Assembly: GCF_900091625.1 (NCBI RefSeq)
Contig: NZ_FMIC01000002.1
Coordinates: 5,766,001 to 5,830,000, forward strand
Direction of reading: 5' to 3'
DNA length: 64,000 bases
Source of the DNA: Micromonospora peucetia
GTDB lineage: Bacteria; Actinomycetota; Actinomycetes; Mycobacteriales; Micromonosporaceae
A model generated the notes under the pieces. The model saw only the letters and a list, made by a program, of their open reading frames with translations, did no database searches and had not been told where the DNA came from. Shown here one piece after another: positions 40,674 to 51,112 of this stretch (position 1 is its first letter; the number at the start of each line of letters is the position of its first letter). The translations under genes were made by a program, and so were the position numbers.

Positions 40674-43045
40674 GCGTGCGGTGCACCGACGACGAGCGCC
40701 GGGCCGAGGTCGCCCGCCCCGGCAGCGCGTTCAACGGCATCGACTGGGTCGAGGTGGACGCGGCCGACCAGAAGCTGCTGCGGGTCGGGTTCCTGCACCC
40801 GCTGCCCGGCCAGCCGGGAGGTGTGCCCGGCGGCGCGGCGCTGGTCGCCGGCAACGTGGTCGTCGACGGGGGCGTACGGATCACCGGCGTGCGGGTGCTC
40901 ACCGTCGCCGCCGCCGGTCCGGTGCTCACCGTGCGGGTGGACCGGGCCGGCGACTTCTCCCCGTACACCCTGCGGCTGGTGCGCTCGGCGGTGGACGACC
41001 GGGTGCCGCCCGGATTCGATCCGGTGCTGGCGGCGGCCGTCTTCTCTTTCAAGGCCAACTGCCCCAGCGACCTGGACCCGGCCCCCGCCGCGTCGGTCGG
41101 GCCCGCGTCGCCGGCGTCCCCCGCGCCGGCCGACTACCTGGCCAAGGACTACGCCGGTTTCCGGCGGCTGATGCTCGACCGGCTCGCGGCCCTGCCCGGC
41201 TGGGCCGAACGCAACCCGGCCGACCCGCTGATCACCGTGGTGGAGGCGTTGGCGCACGCCGCCGACCGGCTCTCCTACCGGCAGGACGCGGCCGGTACCG
41301 AGGCGTACCTCGGCACCGCCCGCAGCCGGATCTCGGTGCGCCGGCACGCCCGGCTGCTCGACTACGCCGTGCACGACGGCTGCGCCGCCCGGGCCTGGCT
41401 CAGCGTGCGGGTAGCCGCCGGTTCCGGCGCCGAGAGCCGGGGAATCGCGGCCGGCACCCCGGTGCTGGCCGCCGACCGGGCCACCCCGGTCGTGGCGCCC
41501 GCCGACGCGGCGGCGCTGCTGGCCGGCGGCATCGGCTTCGAGACGCTGACCGCGCTCGCCCCGCGGGCCGCCCGCAACGAGATCGCCCTGCACGTCTGGG
41601 GCGGCCGGGACTGCCGCCTGCCGGCCGGCGCGACCCGGGCCACCCTGGTCGACCTGCCGGCCACCGGGCTGGCCACCGGCGACCTGCTGCTGCTGGAGGA
41701 GGTCCTCTCCCCCGCCACCGGCCGACGCGCCGACGCGGACCCCACGCACCGGCAGGTCGTCCGGCTGGTGTCGGTACGCCCGGGCACCGACCCCGTGCAG
41801 GGGGTGGACGTGCTGGAGGTGGAGTGGAGCGCCGCCGACCGGCTGACGTTCCCGCTCACCGTCACCGCCTCCGTCGCCGGTACGGGCACCGGCCAGCTGG
41901 TGACCTGTGCGGTCGCCCGGGGCAACGTGGTGGCCGTCCAGCACGCCGTCGCGGTCGACGGCCAACTGCCGCCCGCCGCCGAGGCGCGGTGGCGGCCGGT
42001 GCTCACCGCCGAACCCGTGGCGGCGGCGGCGCCGTTCCCGACGGACACGCCGGCCGGCCAGGCCCTCGACCAGGACCCGCGCGCCGCGTTGCCGCTGATC
42101 CGGCTGGAGACCACCGAGGGCAGTTGGCGGCCCCGCCGGGACCTGCTCAACGCCGACCGGTTCGACCAGGGTTTCGTGCCGGAACGCGAGCGCGACGGCC
42201 GGGTCTGCCTGCGCTTCGGCGACGACGTGTCGGGCCGCCGGCCGCCGGCCGGCACGGTGTTCGAGGTGACCTGGTGGCGCGGCGGCGGCGCGGCCGGCAA
42301 CCTCGGCCACGACGCGCTGACCACCCTGGTAACCGACCGTTCCGGCGTCCTCGGGGTGACCAATCCGCTGCCCGCCGTCGGCGGCACCGACCCGGAGGAC
42401 ATCGAGCACGCCCGCCAGCACGCGCCGGTCGCCTTCGCCACCCAGGAACGCGCGGTCACCACCGGTGACTGGGTGGCCGCGGCGCTGCGGCTGCCGGAGG
42501 TGGCCGGCGCCACCGCCCGGATCCGCTGGACGGGTTCCTGGTGGACGGTGTTCCTCACCCTCGACCTGCTCGGCGGCCAGCGGCTGGCCGCTGAGCCGGG
42601 GCTGGCCCGCCGGTTGGCCGGCCGGCTCGACCGGTTCCGGGTGGCCGGGTACGACCTGCAACTGCGCGACCCCGTCGACCTGCCGGTGGAGTTGCGGCTG
42701 TGGGTGTGCGTGCCGCCCGGGGCGTTCCGCTCCGACGTCCGCCGGGCCCTGCTGGAGCTGTTCTCCGCCCGGGACCTGCCCGGCGGCGGGCGCGGGTTCT
42801 TCCACCCCGACCGGTTCAGCTTCGGCGCCCCGCTCTACGTCAGCCAGCTGCTCGCCGCCGCGGTGAGCGTCCCGGGCGTCACCGACGTCCGGGTCACCGA
42901 GCTGCACCCGGTGGGCGTGGCGCCCGGCGGCGAACTGGCCGCCCGGGTGCTGCGCACCGGCGACACCGAGGTGATCCGCCTCGACAACGACCCCAGCGTG
43001 CCGGAGCACGGCATCCTGCACCTCGACCTGGTGGGTGGACTTTGA
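40670..43045 (+). CDS. Baseplate assembly protein J-like (1)
   Basis: 791 aa. The putative baseplate assembly family is shown by DYLAKDYAGFRRLMLDRLA near 155-175, followed by LITVVEALAHAADRLSYRQD and the beta-rich core RVCLRFGDDVSGRRPPAGT. The gpJ/gp6-like C-terminal part is GVTNPLPAVGGTDPEDIEHAR ... VDLPVELRLWVCV. It builds the wedge ring. A second family member follows directly; together they correspond to the Pvc11/Pvc12-type ring components. Confidence 0.88.
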   Translation: MSVRCTDDERRAEVARPGSAFNGIDWVEVDAADQKLLRVGFLHPLPGQPGGVPGGAALVAGNVVVDGGVRITGVRVLTVAAAGPVLTVRVDRAGDFSPYTLRLVRSAVDDRVPPGFDPVLAAAVFSFKANCPSDLDPAPAASVGPASPASPAPADYLAKDYAGFRRLMLDRLAALPGWAERNPADPLITVVEALAHAADRLSYRQDAAGTEAYLGTARSRISVRRHARLLDYAVHDGCAARAWLSVRVAAGSGAESRGIAAGTPVLAADRATPVVAPADAAALLAGGIGFETLTALAPRAARNEIALHVWGGRDCRLPAGATRATLVDLPATGLATGDLLLLEEVLSPATGRRADADPTHRQVVRLVSVRPGTDPVQGVDVLEVEWSAADRLTFPLTVTASVAGTGTGQLVTCAVARGNVVAVQHAVAVDGQLPPAAEARWRPVLTAEPVAAAAPFPTDTPAGQALDQDPRAALPLIRLETTEGSWRPRRDLLNADRFDQGFVPERERDGRVCLRFGDDVSGRRPPAGTVFEVTWWRGGGAAGNLGHDALTTLVTDRSGVLGVTNPLPAVGGTDPEDIEHARQHAPVAFATQERAVTTGDWVAAALRLPEVAGATARIRWTGSWWTVFLTLDLLGGQRLAAEPGLARRLAGRLDRFRVAGYDLQLRDPVDLPVELRLWVCVPPGAFRSDVRRALLELFSARDLPGGGRGFFHPDRFSFGAPLYVSQLLAAAVSVPGVTDVRVTELHPVGVAPGGELAARVLRTGDTEVIRLDNDPSVPEHGILHLDLVGGL

Positions 43046-45513
43046 CGACACGAGCGGGCCGGGGGCCCAACCCGCCCGGGCGGGACGGCATCGACTACCG
43101 GCTGGGCCGGCAGGCGGACTTCGCCGCCGACATGCTGGCCCGGCTCGGCGCCCGGCCGGAGCTGGCCGGGCTGACCACCCGCGAGGCCGACGACCCGGCC
43201 GTGGCCCTGCTGCGCGCCTGGGCGGGCACCCTCGACGTGCTCGCCTTCTACCAGGAGCGGATCGCCAACGAGGGGTTCCTCGGCACCGCCACCGAGCGCG
43301 GCTCGGTGCTGATGCTGGCCCGGGCCATCGGCTACGAGCTGCGCCCCGGGGTCGCCGCCACCACCTGGCTCTCCTTCACCGTCACCGCCACCCCGGGGGC
43401 GCCGGACGGGGTGCCGGTCCCGGCGGGCAGCCAGGCGCAGAGTGTGCCGGGCCCCGGCGAGCTGCCCCAGGTGTTCGAGACGGTCGAGCCGCTGCTGGCC
43501 CGCCCCGAGCTGAACGCGGTGGGACTGCGGGTCACCGAGCCGCGTGCCCCCCGCCCCGGCGACGACACGCTGCACCTGGCCGGCACGGACACCGTGCTCA
43601 CCGCCGGCAGCACACTGCTGGTGCTCGGCCCCGACTGGTTCGACGTACGGCGGGTGCGGGCCGTCACGGCGGTGCTGCCGCAGGCGGCGACCGCCCTCGA
43701 CGGCGGGCAGGTGGTGTCCGCGTACACCGTGGTGGGGTTGGACGCGCCGGTGACCGCCCGGGCCCTCGGCGCGGAGCTGCACCACCAGGTGCCCGGGGTG
43801 CAGGTGCACCTGCTGGCGCAGCGGGCCGCGCTGTTCGGCTACCAGGCCCAGCCGTGGTCGGCGCTGCCCGTGGCGCTGCGGGTGGGCGAGCTGAACCCGG
43901 GCACGAACCAGGTGCTGCCCGGCGCGTACGCGAACCGGCAGGCCAGCTGGGTGGACGCCGCGTTCGCCGCGAACGTGCGCGACCTGCACCTGGACCAGTC
44001 GTACCCGTCGATCATGGCTGGGTCGTGGCTGGTGCTGGAGACCGGCGGCACGCCGCAGCTGCGCCGGGTGGGCGCGGTCGCGGACCTGCCGGTGGCGGAC
44101 TTCGGCATCGCCGCCCGCACCACCCGGGTCACCGTGACCGGCGGCGACTCGGACGCCTTCTCCCGCCGCTCGACGACGGTGCTCGGCGACAGCCGGCTGC
44201 TCCCTCTCGCCCCGCTGCCGCTCACCGCGCCGTTGGCCCGGGTGGCGACCCTGGAGCTGGCCCGCCCGGCGCCCGGGCTGGTGCCCGGCCGGCGGCTGGT
44301 GCTGACCGGCGTCGATCCGGCCGGCGCGACGGTCTGCGAGGTGGTCACGGTGCTGCGGGTCCGCGACGCCGCCACGGTCGACCTTGAGGCGGGCGTCGCG
44401 CGCACCTACCGGCGTGACAGCGTGCGCGTGCTGGGCAACGTGGCGAAGGCGACCCACGGGGAGAGCCGGGCCGAGGTGCTCGGCGGTGGTGACGCCCGGC
44501 AGGCGTTCCAGCGGTTCACGCTGCGGCACGCGCCGCTGACCCACGTCTCCGCCGCGACCGCCAGCGGGTCGCGCACCACCCTGGCGATCTGGGTGGACGG
44601 GGTGCGCTGGCAGGAGGTGCCGGCCCTGCTCGGTCAGCCCGCCACGGCCCGGGTCTACACCGTGCGCCGGGCGGACGACGGCACGGTCACCGTAACCTTC
44701 GGCGACGGCCGGACCGGGGCGCGGCTGCCCACCGGGCAGGACAACGTGGTGGCCACCTACCGCTCGGGGATCGGCCGGCTGGCCGACCTGGCGCCGGGAC
44801 GGCTGACCATCCCGCTGTCCCGCCCGCTGGGCCTGATGGAGGTCACCAACCCGGTGCCCGCCGCAGGCGCCGACGACCCGGAGGGTGTGGACCGCGCACG
44901 GCGCAACGCCCCGCTCGCCGTACGGACCCTGGGCCGGGTGGTCTCCCTGCACGACCACGCCGACTTCGCCCGCGCGTTCGCCGGCATCGGCAAGGCCCGC
45001 GCGGACCTGGTCTGGGACGGGCACCGGCAGATCGTCCTGCTCACCGTGGCCGGCCCCGACGGCGCGGTGCTCCCGGAGGACGCGCCGGTGCGCGCCGACC
45101 TGCTGCGTGCCCTCGACGCCGCCCGCCAGCCGGCCGTGCCGGTGCGGATCCTCGGCCACCGCCGCCGCCGGGTCGCGGTGACCGCCCGGCTGCTCGTCGC
45201 ACCCGGGCACCGGTTCGCCGCGGTCGCCGCCGCCGCCCGGTCGGCGTTGGTCGCCGGGCTGAGCTTCGACGCCCGCGACTACGCCCAGCCGGTACGCGCC
45301 AGCGAGGTGCAGGCCCTGCTGCACACGGTGCCCGGCGTCGCGGCGGTGGTGCTGGAGCTGCTGCACGACGCCGAGCAGCCCGCCGGGCGGGCCGAGGTCA
45401 TCGCCGCCGCACCGGCCCGCCGCACCGGCGACCTGCTGCTCCCCGCCGACCTGCTCCCCGCCGACCTGCTCACCGCCGACGCCGGTGACGTCACCCTGTT
45501 GGAGGCATCGTGA
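43042..45513 (+). CDS. Baseplate assembly protein J-like (2)
   Basis: 823 aa from TTG at 43042 (TTGA overlap). It shows the same domain order as the preceding protein: DFAADMLARLGA, DPAVALLRAWAGTLDVLAFYQERIANEGFLGTA, then VTFGDGRTGARLPTGQDNV and MEVTNPVPAAGADDPEGVDRAR. The C-terminal SFDARDYAQPVRASEVQALL is typical of gpJ. Tandem J-like genes are usual in this eCIS branch. Ends with a short repeat LLPADLLPADLLTAD. Confidence 0.88.
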   Translation: MTTRAGRGPNPPGRDGIDYRLGRQADFAADMLARLGARPELAGLTTREADDPAVALLRAWAGTLDVLAFYQERIANEGFLGTATERGSVLMLARAIGYELRPGVAATTWLSFTVTATPGAPDGVPVPAGSQAQSVPGPGELPQVFETVEPLLARPELNAVGLRVTEPRAPRPGDDTLHLAGTDTVLTAGSTLLVLGPDWFDVRRVRAVTAVLPQAATALDGGQVVSAYTVVGLDAPVTARALGAELHHQVPGVQVHLLAQRAALFGYQAQPWSALPVALRVGELNPGTNQVLPGAYANRQASWVDAAFAANVRDLHLDQSYPSIMAGSWLVLETGGTPQLRRVGAVADLPVADFGIAARTTRVTVTGGDSDAFSRRSTTVLGDSRLLPLAPLPLTAPLARVATLELARPAPGLVPGRRLVLTGVDPAGATVCEVVTVLRVRDAATVDLEAGVARTYRRDSVRVLGNVAKATHGESRAEVLGGGDARQAFQRFTLRHAPLTHVSAATASGSRTTLAIWVDGVRWQEVPALLGQPATARVYTVRRADDGTVTVTFGDGRTGARLPTGQDNVVATYRSGIGRLADLAPGRLTIPLSRPLGLMEVTNPVPAAGADDPEGVDRARRNAPLAVRTLGRVVSLHDHADFARAFAGIGKARADLVWDGHRQIVLLTVAGPDGAVLPEDAPVRADLLRALDAARQPAVPVRILGHRRRRVAVTARLLVAPGHRFAAVAAAARSALVAGLSFDARDYAQPVRASEVQALLHTVPGVAAVVLELLHDAEQPAGRAEVIAAAPARRTGDLLLPADLLPADLLTADAGDVTLLEAS

Positions 45514-47633
45514 GGGCCGAGGAGATCTGGACGCTGCTGCCGGCGGCCCTGCGCAGCCAGGACGAGGCAGCCGGCGGCGTGCTGCGCGCCTTGGTGGAGG
45601 TGATGGCGGAGCAGTCCGAGGCGTTGGGCGCCGACATCGACCAGCTCGCCGACGACTGGTTCGTCGAAACCTGCGCCGAGTGGGTGGTGCCCTACCTCGG
45701 CGAGCTGGTGGGCGCGGGCCGGCTGCACCCGCTGGCCGACGGCACCGGGTTCTCCGAACGGGCCCGGGTGGCCGACACGATCCGGTTCCGGCGACGCAAG
45801 GGCACCACCGCCGCCCTGGAGGAGCTGACCCGGGCGAACACCGGCTGGAGCACCGCCGCCGTCGAGTTCTTCGAACGCCTGGTGATCACCCAGCACGTCA
45901 ACCACGTCCGGACCGGGCCGGCCACCGCGGCGATCCGCGACGCCGGGCCCCTCGAACTGGTCGGTGGCCCGTTCGAGCCGGTCTGCCGGACGGTGGACGT
46001 GCGGGCGATGGACGCCGGCCAGGGCCGCCCCAACATCCCGAACATCGGCATGTACGTCTGGCCGCTGCCGTCGTACCGGCTGGACCGGGCCACCGCCGCC
46101 CCGGCCGCCGACCCGCCGGACGGCCGGTGGTGGATCGACCCGACCGGGGTGGGCCGGCAGCTCACCGGGCCGACGGTGACCGAGCCGGACATCGACCACC
46201 GCGCCGACGAGGCCAACGTGCCCGGCCCGCTACGCCGCCGACCACTGCGCGACGAGTTGGCCGCGCTCGCCTCCGGCAGCCCGCCCGCCGCCGACGAGCT
46301 GCGCTGGTTCCGGGAGGACGACCCCTCCTTCGTCGTGTGGATCCAACCGGCCCCGGGCGACGAGCTGCGCCCCGTACCGCTGGAGCATTTGCGGATCTGC
46401 GACCTGGCCGGGTGGGAGCGACCGACCGGCAGCCTGGTCCGGGTCGACCCGGTGCGCGGCCGGGTCACGGTCGCGGCCGGCCGGCCCGTGCATCGCCTCG
46501 CGGTCTCCTGGTGGTACGCCTTCGGCGCCGACGTGGGCGCCGGCCCGTACCCCCGCCGGGGCGACCTGGGCGCGGCCGACGGGCCGGTCGACTGGCAGCT
46601 CGCGGTGAGCGTGACCGAGCCGCCGCGCCCCGGCGAGGTCGTCGCCTCGGTCGGCGAGGCCGTCACCGCCTGGCACGACTGGCAGGCCGCCCACCCGGGC
46701 ACGGCTGGGCGGATCGTGCTCACCGACAGCCACCGCTACCCGGAGGACCTGACCGTGCGGGTCGGACAGGGCAGCCGGCTGAGCGTCCTCGCCGCCCGGT
46801 GGCCCCGACCGCCGGACCGGCCGCGCCGGCAGAGCGACCTCGCCCCGGTCGGCGTCCGGCCCTGCCTGCTCGGCAGCCTGTCGGTCGCCGGCACCGGCAC
46901 CGGCGAGCGCCCCGGTGAGCTGGTCCTCGACGGCCTGCTGGTCTCCGGACCGGTGACCGTCGCGGCACCCGCCGACGGCGGACCCGGCCTGGGCCGGATC
47001 GAGCTGCGGCACTGCACCGTCGGCCCGGCGGCGACCGGCCTCACCGTCGCCGCCGGCAACGACCGGACGCGGGTGGCGGTGCACCGCTGCGTCACCGGCG
47101 AACTGGCCGCCGGTGACGGCCCGCTCAGCGTGGCGGACACCCTGGTCCACGGCGGGATCACCGCCCCGGACGCGGAGGCCGAGCTGGTCGGGGTGACCGT
47201 CCTCGGCGGCACCGACGTGCGGGTGCTGACCGCCACGGACTGCCTCTTCGACGAGCCGGTCACCGTGGCCCGGCGCCAGCAGGGCCACGTCCGCTTCAGC
47301 TACCTGCGGCCCGGCTCGGTCACCCCGCGCCGCTACCGCTGCCAGCCGGACCTGGCCCAGCAGGCCCACCCCGGCGACCCAGACGTGGCCACCCGGGTCG
47401 GGCCGGCGTTCGCCAGCACCCGCTACGGCGACGCCACCTACGGCCGGCTCGCCGGCACCGCCGCCACGGAGCTGCACACCGGCGCGGAGTCCGGCGCCGA
47501 GATGGGCGCGTTCCGGCGCGCGGCGACCCCGCAACGCCTCAACAACCTCGCCCTCGCCCTCGCGGAGTACCTGCCGCTGGGCCGGGTGGCCGCTGCCCTG
47601 CCCGTCCTGCCGACCGGAGGAACCCCATCATGA
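45510..47633 (+). CDS. Tail protein I-like baseplate/fibre-network protein
   Basis: 707 aa from GTG at 45510. The first ~120 residues carry the tail protein I pattern: ALGADIDQLADDWFVETCAEWVVPYLGELVGAGR, then RVADTIRFRRRKGTTAALEEL. The C-terminal ~250 aa are beta-helix-like with repeated short strands (RIELRHCTVGPAATGLTVAA, RVAVHRCVTG). It links baseplate wedges to the fibre-like protein that follows. Confidence 0.85.
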   Translation: MRAEEIWTLLPAALRSQDEAAGGVLRALVEVMAEQSEALGADIDQLADDWFVETCAEWVVPYLGELVGAGRLHPLADGTGFSERARVADTIRFRRRKGTTAALEELTRANTGWSTAAVEFFERLVITQHVNHVRTGPATAAIRDAGPLELVGGPFEPVCRTVDVRAMDAGQGRPNIPNIGMYVWPLPSYRLDRATAAPAADPPDGRWWIDPTGVGRQLTGPTVTEPDIDHRADEANVPGPLRRRPLRDELAALASGSPPAADELRWFREDDPSFVVWIQPAPGDELRPVPLEHLRICDLAGWERPTGSLVRVDPVRGRVTVAAGRPVHRLAVSWWYAFGADVGAGPYPRRGDLGAADGPVDWQLAVSVTEPPRPGEVVASVGEAVTAWHDWQAAHPGTAGRIVLTDSHRYPEDLTVRVGQGSRLSVLAARWPRPPDRPRRQSDLAPVGVRPCLLGSLSVAGTGTGERPGELVLDGLLVSGPVTVAAPADGGPGLGRIELRHCTVGPAATGLTVAAGNDRTRVAVHRCVTGELAAGDGPLSVADTLVHGGITAPDAEAELVGVTVLGGTDVRVLTATDCLFDEPVTVARRQQGHVRFSYLRPGSVTPRRYRCQPDLAQQAHPGDPDVATRVGPAFASTRYGDATYGRLAGTAATELHTGAESGAEMGAFRRAATPQRLNNLALALAEYLPLGRVAAALPVLPTGGTPS

Positions 47634-50600
47634 AGGGCGACATCAGCCGCTCCACGTTCGACCAGCGGCGGCACGCGACGAGCGTACGCAAGCAGCAGGG
47701 CCGGGTGGACCTGGACGCCGACTGGAACGAGCAGCAGGACATCCAGGCGCATTTGCGGGCCACCGCGCTGACCGACGTGGTCGGCGCGACCGGCGCGCCG
47801 CTGGCCGGCGGGGCGTTCGCGCTCACCGGCGGGGCCGACCTGACGCTGTCGGCCGGCCGCTACTACCTCGACGGGTTGCTCTGCGAGAACGACGCGCAGG
47901 TCTCCGTCTTCGCCCAGCCCGACCTGCCGGCGGCCGGCCCGTTCGTACGCCGTCTCGACGGCAGCTGGCTGCCCACCGGCACCCCGGTGCCGGCCGGTGT
48001 GTACGCCGCGTGGTTGCAGGTGTGGCCGCAGCACGTGACCGCCATCGAGGATCCGGGCCTGCGCGAGGTCGCCCTCGGCGGGCCGGACACCGCCACCCGG
48101 CTGCGTACCGTCTGGCAGGTGCGGCTGGTGCAGGCCGGGCCGCCGGGCACCCCGGTCGGCTGCGCGGACACCCCGCCCGGCTGGGCCGGGCTGACCGCCG
48201 CCTCCACCGGCACCCTCGCCGTACGCGCCGACCCGACCGGGGCCGCCGGCGGTGACTGCGTCATCCCGACCGGCTCGCCGTACACCGGTCTGGACAACCA
48301 GTACTACCGGGTGGAGATCCTCACCGGCGGCACACCGGGCACCGCCAGCTATGTGTGGTCCCGCGACAACGCCTCGACGGTGGCGACCTGGGAGAGCATC
48401 GACGTCGACGTGCTGACCGTGAAGGTGCCCGGCCGCGACGGCAGCGCCGGCTTCGCCAACGGCTCCTGGGTGGAGCTGACCGACGACAGCCGGGAGCAGA
48501 ACGGTGTGCCCGGCACCCTGGTCCAGGTCGACCGGGTGGAGGGCGACCGGATCGTGGTCCGCCCCGCCACCGCCACCGGCAGCCTGAACCGGGCCGACTT
48601 CCCGAGCCGGCCCCGGGTACGCCGCTGGGACGGGCGGGGCACCGTCCCGGCCGGCGGCGCCGAACTCGACCTGGAACTCGGCATCAAGATCCGCTTCGCG
48701 GCCTCGGGCGGCTACCGCACCGGCGACTGGTGGTCGTTCCCCGCCCGGGCGTCGGTGCACGACGTGGAGTGGCCGCGGGTCGGCACCACGCCCGTGCCGC
48801 AGACCCCGCACGGCCCGCGCCGCTCCCACGGCCGGCTCGGCGTCGTCGCGTACGACGGCAGCCAGTGGAGCGTGCTGCGCGACTGCCGGCCGGTGTTCGC
48901 CCCGCTGACCGGGCAACTCACCCTCAGCCTGCTCGGCGGCGACGGCCAGGAGGCCGTACCCGTGCCGGCCAGCCCGGCGACCCTGGTGCCGCTCGGCCAC
49001 GACCTGGTGGCCGGCGTCGCCACCGGCGGCCAGCCCGTCGCCAAAGCCCGGGTCAGATTCAGCGTCACCATCGGCCAGGGCCGGGTGACCTCCGGCGCCA
49101 CCACCGCCGCCACCGTCACCGTCGAGACGGGCACCGACGGGCGGGCCCGCTGCGCGTGGCAGCTCGACTCCGCCACCGCCACCCAGGAGGTCACCGCCGT
49201 CCTGCTCGACGAGGCCGGGCAGCCCACCGGCCTGCCGCTGACCTTCACCGCCGCGCTGTCCCGCGCCGACCGGGTGTCGTACGACCCGACCGGGCACCCG
49301 GCGCTGGCCGGATCGACCACCGTGCAGGCCGCCATCAACCAGCTCGCCGCCGCCACCACGGGCGGCTGGGCGACGGTGACCATCCGGCCGGGCATGGACT
49401 GGGTGCAGGCCCTGACCACCCTGCCCGCCGGTGACGTACTGATCTGCTTCGCCCCCGGCCTCTACACCAGCAACACGCCGGTCACCTTCGCCGGCCGGGC
49501 CAACATCCGGCTGCTCGGCAGCGGCCCGGCCAGCCGCATCCGGGTGCAGGGCCACGAGCACGCGCTGCTGTTCGTCAACTGCGGCACCGTGTCGGTGGCC
49601 CACCTGGCGGTGGAGACCGCCGGACCGGCGGCCTCCACCGGCCGGCTCGGCCCGGTCACCGCGATCAACTGCGCCGAGGTCAGCGTCGAGCACGTCCAGC
49701 TCACCGGGGTGGCCGGCGCGTCACCACAGAGCACCTGCCTGACCGTCCGCAACGACCAGGGCACCCCGCCCGGCCGGGTCCGGGTGCTCGACTCGGACTT
49801 CCGCATCGGCCACGGCCAGCAGGGTGTGCTGCTGGTCAACCCCGACCACGCCGTCATCACCCGGTGCCGCTTCTCCTGCCCGCCCCGCCCGGCCTCGCTC
49901 ACCCTCGCCGAGCTGGTCAAGGACGAGAAGTTCCGCAGCCAACTGGCCACCCAGCTCGTCGGCCGGCTCGCCCTCGACCGCGACGACCGGCTGGAACGCG
50001 GCGAGTGGAACACCGTCGTACGGGTCGGCCAGTGGGGCGTACGGATGAACTCGATCGTCCCGGAGAGCGAGTGGCGGACGCTGACCACGCTCAACCCACC
50101 CACGGCCGAGGATCTGCGCGGCGACGAGGCCGCCGGGGCGTACGTGCTGCGCCTGGCGGACCTGGCCACCCAGGACCCGGGCCGGCTGCCCAGCTACAAG
50201 CGGCAGCTCACCTCACTCAAGGGACGCCTCGGCGAGAGTGCCGGACGGATCTTCGACACCGACGAGGGCCGCCAGACGCTGCGCGACTACCTGGTCGGCG
50301 AGGGGGTCGACGTGCGGCAGGCCGACGACATCGCCCGGGACCGCCGCGAGGTCGCCCTGCCCGCCCCCGGCGCCAGCCTGCGCTTCGACTCGGCGCTGGG
50401 CCAGGGCGCGTGGGAGGCCGCCGTCGCCGCCTCGCCGCCGACACGCCCGGTGCAGACGCCGTCCGCCGCCGCCAGGCACCTGCGCGGCGTGGCCGACCGC
50501 ATCCTGGTGGAGCCGGCCTTCGGCGACAGGTACGCCCGCGCGTACCGGCTGGAGCTGGCGGCGGCGGCCGAGACGTCGGTGGGCGCCTGCGGGGTGGTGA

Positions 50601-51061
50601 TCGGTGGCGGGACGGCCGTCGGGGACGTCGAGGTCTCCGACTGCCGTTTCGACCAGGTGGCCGAGGGCATCCACATCGGCGTGTCCTTCGGGCTGGGACC
50701 GCCCATCCACGGCCGCACGATCCGGGTCACCGGCAACGACATCCACCTCTACAAGGCCTGGTGGCGCGGCTCGGGCACGATCCGCGGCATCAAGATCGGC
50801 AACATTCGCCACGTGTTCGTCTCCGACAACCGGATCTCGGTGGCCGCCGGCACCGGCCTCGGCGTCTGGGCGTACGGGGCCGGCGGGCCGATCATGGCGA
50901 TCCGGGACAACCTCGCCCAGAACTGCGATCCCGGGATCATGTGCAACCCGTCCTGGTCCGGCGCACCGGCCAAGCGCCTGTGGTCGGTCACCGACAACGT
51001 CTCGACGGACGGGCAGATCCTGGTCGGCGGCGGTGCGCGGAACTCGGGCAACGTGAGCTGA
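47630..51061 (+). CDS. DUF6519 fibre-like protein with Ig and beta-helix domains
   Basis: 1143 aa. The N-terminus MKGDISRSTFDQRRHATSV and VRKQQGRVDLDADWNEQQDI is the DUF6519 signature, followed by a beta-rich domain up to ~430. An Ig-like domain lies at ~450-547 (VAGVATGGQPVAKARVRFSV). From ~560 to the end runs a right-handed beta-helix of pectate-lyase type (IRLLGSGPASRIRVQGHEH, VFVSDNRISVAAGTGLGV). It is last in the operon, the place of tail fibres, so it probably binds or cuts a surface polymer on the target. That role is inferred. Confidence 0.85.
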   Translation: MKGDISRSTFDQRRHATSVRKQQGRVDLDADWNEQQDIQAHLRATALTDVVGATGAPLAGGAFALTGGADLTLSAGRYYLDGLLCENDAQVSVFAQPDLPAAGPFVRRLDGSWLPTGTPVPAGVYAAWLQVWPQHVTAIEDPGLREVALGGPDTATRLRTVWQVRLVQAGPPGTPVGCADTPPGWAGLTAASTGTLAVRADPTGAAGGDCVIPTGSPYTGLDNQYYRVEILTGGTPGTASYVWSRDNASTVATWESIDVDVLTVKVPGRDGSAGFANGSWVELTDDSREQNGVPGTLVQVDRVEGDRIVVRPATATGSLNRADFPSRPRVRRWDGRGTVPAGGAELDLELGIKIRFAASGGYRTGDWWSFPARASVHDVEWPRVGTTPVPQTPHGPRRSHGRLGVVAYDGSQWSVLRDCRPVFAPLTGQLTLSLLGGDGQEAVPVPASPATLVPLGHDLVAGVATGGQPVAKARVRFSVTIGQGRVTSGATTAATVTVETGTDGRARCAWQLDSATATQEVTAVLLDEAGQPTGLPLTFTAALSRADRVSYDPTGHPALAGSTTVQAAINQLAAATTGGWATVTIRPGMDWVQALTTLPAGDVLICFAPGLYTSNTPVTFAGRANIRLLGSGPASRIRVQGHEHALLFVNCGTVSVAHLAVETAGPAASTGRLGPVTAINCAEVSVEHVQLTGVAGASPQSTCLTVRNDQGTPPGRVRVLDSDFRIGHGQQGVLLVNPDHAVITRCRFSCPPRPASLTLAELVKDEKFRSQLATQLVGRLALDRDDRLERGEWNTVVRVGQWGVRMNSIVPESEWRTLTTLNPPTAEDLRGDEAAGAYVLRLADLATQDPGRLPSYKRQLTSLKGRLGESAGRIFDTDEGRQTLRDYLVGEGVDVRQADDIARDRREVALPAPGASLRFDSALGQGAWEAAVAASPPTRPVQTPSAAARHLRGVADRILVEPAFGDRYARAYRLELAAAAETSVGACGVVIGGGTAVGDVEVSDCRFDQVAEGIHIGVSFGLGPPIHGRTIRVTGNDIHLYKAWWRGSGTIRGIKIGNIRHVFVSDNRISVAAGTGLGVWAYGAGGPIMAIRDNLAQNCDPGIMCNPSWSGAPAKRLWSVTDNVSTDGQILVGGGARNSGNVS

Positions 51062-51112
51062 GCTGTCACATGGGCGACTGCGCGGCCATCCGGTCCGGCC
51101 TACGCTTTCGGT

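Noticed and set aside
22345..51061. Prophage interpretation of the tail-like genes
   Set aside because: There are no capsid, terminase, portal, integrase or lysis genes, while the AAA+ ATPase, DUF4255 and DUF4157 genes are eCIS hallmarks.
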